Origin: an uncultured Collinsella sp.
GTDB taxonomy: Bacteria; Actinomycetota; Coriobacteriia; Coriobacteriales; Coriobacteriaceae
Assembly (NCBI GenBank): GCA_902495545.1
Contig: CABUXM010000097.1
Span: forward strand, 1 to 6,940
Reading direction: 5' to 3'
DNA length: 6,940 nucleotides
The notes beneath the pieces were generated by a model. The model was not told where the DNA came from. It was given only the letters and a program-made list of their open reading frames with translations, and did no database searches. A program made the position numbers and the translations under genes. Positions 6,840 through 6,940 of the stretch are shown here, in pieces. Position 1 is the stretch's first letter. Each line of letters starts with the position of its first letter.

Positions 6840-6940
6840 CCGGTCAGCGGCGCCCTGGCCTCCCACGGGCTGACCCCGCAGTACTCTCGGCGCGATGGGG
6901 CTTAGCTTCCGGGTTCGGAACGGGACCGGGCGTGCCCCCC
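6840..6940 (-). rRNA. rrf: 5S ribosomal RNA, 3' portion (5' end beyond window)
   Basis: The minus strand contains the conserved 5S core: CCCGGTCCCGTTCCGAACCC followed by GGAAGCTAAGCCC, then GCGCCGA, a TACTGCGGGG block and CCCGTGGGAGGCCAGGGC. This matches the loop B/C and helix IV/V layout of bacterial 5S rRNA and closely resembles actinobacterial versions. By comparison with recalled E. coli and Mycobacterium 5S sequences, about 15-20 bases of the 5' end lie beyond position 6940. The 3' end is placed near 6840, where CCGCTGACCGG should pair with the missing 5' strand of helix I; this boundary is uncertain by several bases. The terminator follows about 35 bases downstream. It is probably the last gene of a 16S-23S-5S operon. 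Confidence 0.93.

Noticed and set aside
6680..6840. Possible tRNA or small RNA between 5S and acpS
   Set aside because: No cloverleaf or T-loop GTTCRA motif was found. The region is accounted for by the 5S trailer, terminator, promoter candidates and acpS leader.

Overview
The window reads as a compact, high-GC actinobacterial housekeeping region. The gene content and order, the actinobacterial-type 5S rRNA core (CCGAACCCGGAAGCTAAGC) and the TsaB-RimI-TsaD fusion suggest a member of the Coriobacteriia, close to Collinsella. That placement comes from recalled family knowledge and was not tested by a search. All supported genes lie on the minus strand, so transcription runs from high to low coordinates.

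Right end (about 6776-6940): the 3' part of a 5S rRNA gene, the likely end of an rRNA operon, followed by a strong intrinsic terminator with a perfect 10-bp stem and five T's. The next ~100 bases hold one good candidate sigma-70-type promoter (TTGTCG, 18 bases, TACAAT) and a weaker one upstream, which would start the next operon.

Centre and left (6667 down to 1): one tightly packed gene run with spacings from 12 bases to a 14-base overlap. The order is acpS (holo-ACP synthase with a C-terminal extension), nnr (NAD(P)HX epimerase/dehydratase), alr (alanine racemase), a family-4 [4Fe-4S] uracil-DNA glycosylase, tsaE (ATPase for tRNA t6A synthesis), and a very long open frame running off the left edge. 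Several Shine-Dalgarno sequences lie in or against the preceding gene's stop codon, which suggests a translationally coupled operon.

The notable object is the last gene. Reading codon by codon from 2228 to 3 gives 742 uninterrupted codons that encode TsaB, RimI (ribosomal-protein N-acetyltransferase) and TsaD in one polypeptide, with about 60 C-terminal TsaD residues missing beyond the edge. With tsaE just upstream and overlapping, the three dedicated bacterial proteins of the threonylcarbamoyl-transfer step of t6A37 synthesis are encoded by two adjacent reading frames, with an acetyltransferase between two of them. The operon thus combines lipid-carrier activation, cofactor repair, cell-wall D-alanine supply, DNA repair and tRNA modification. 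I found no mobile element, CRISPR array, tRNA or phage feature.
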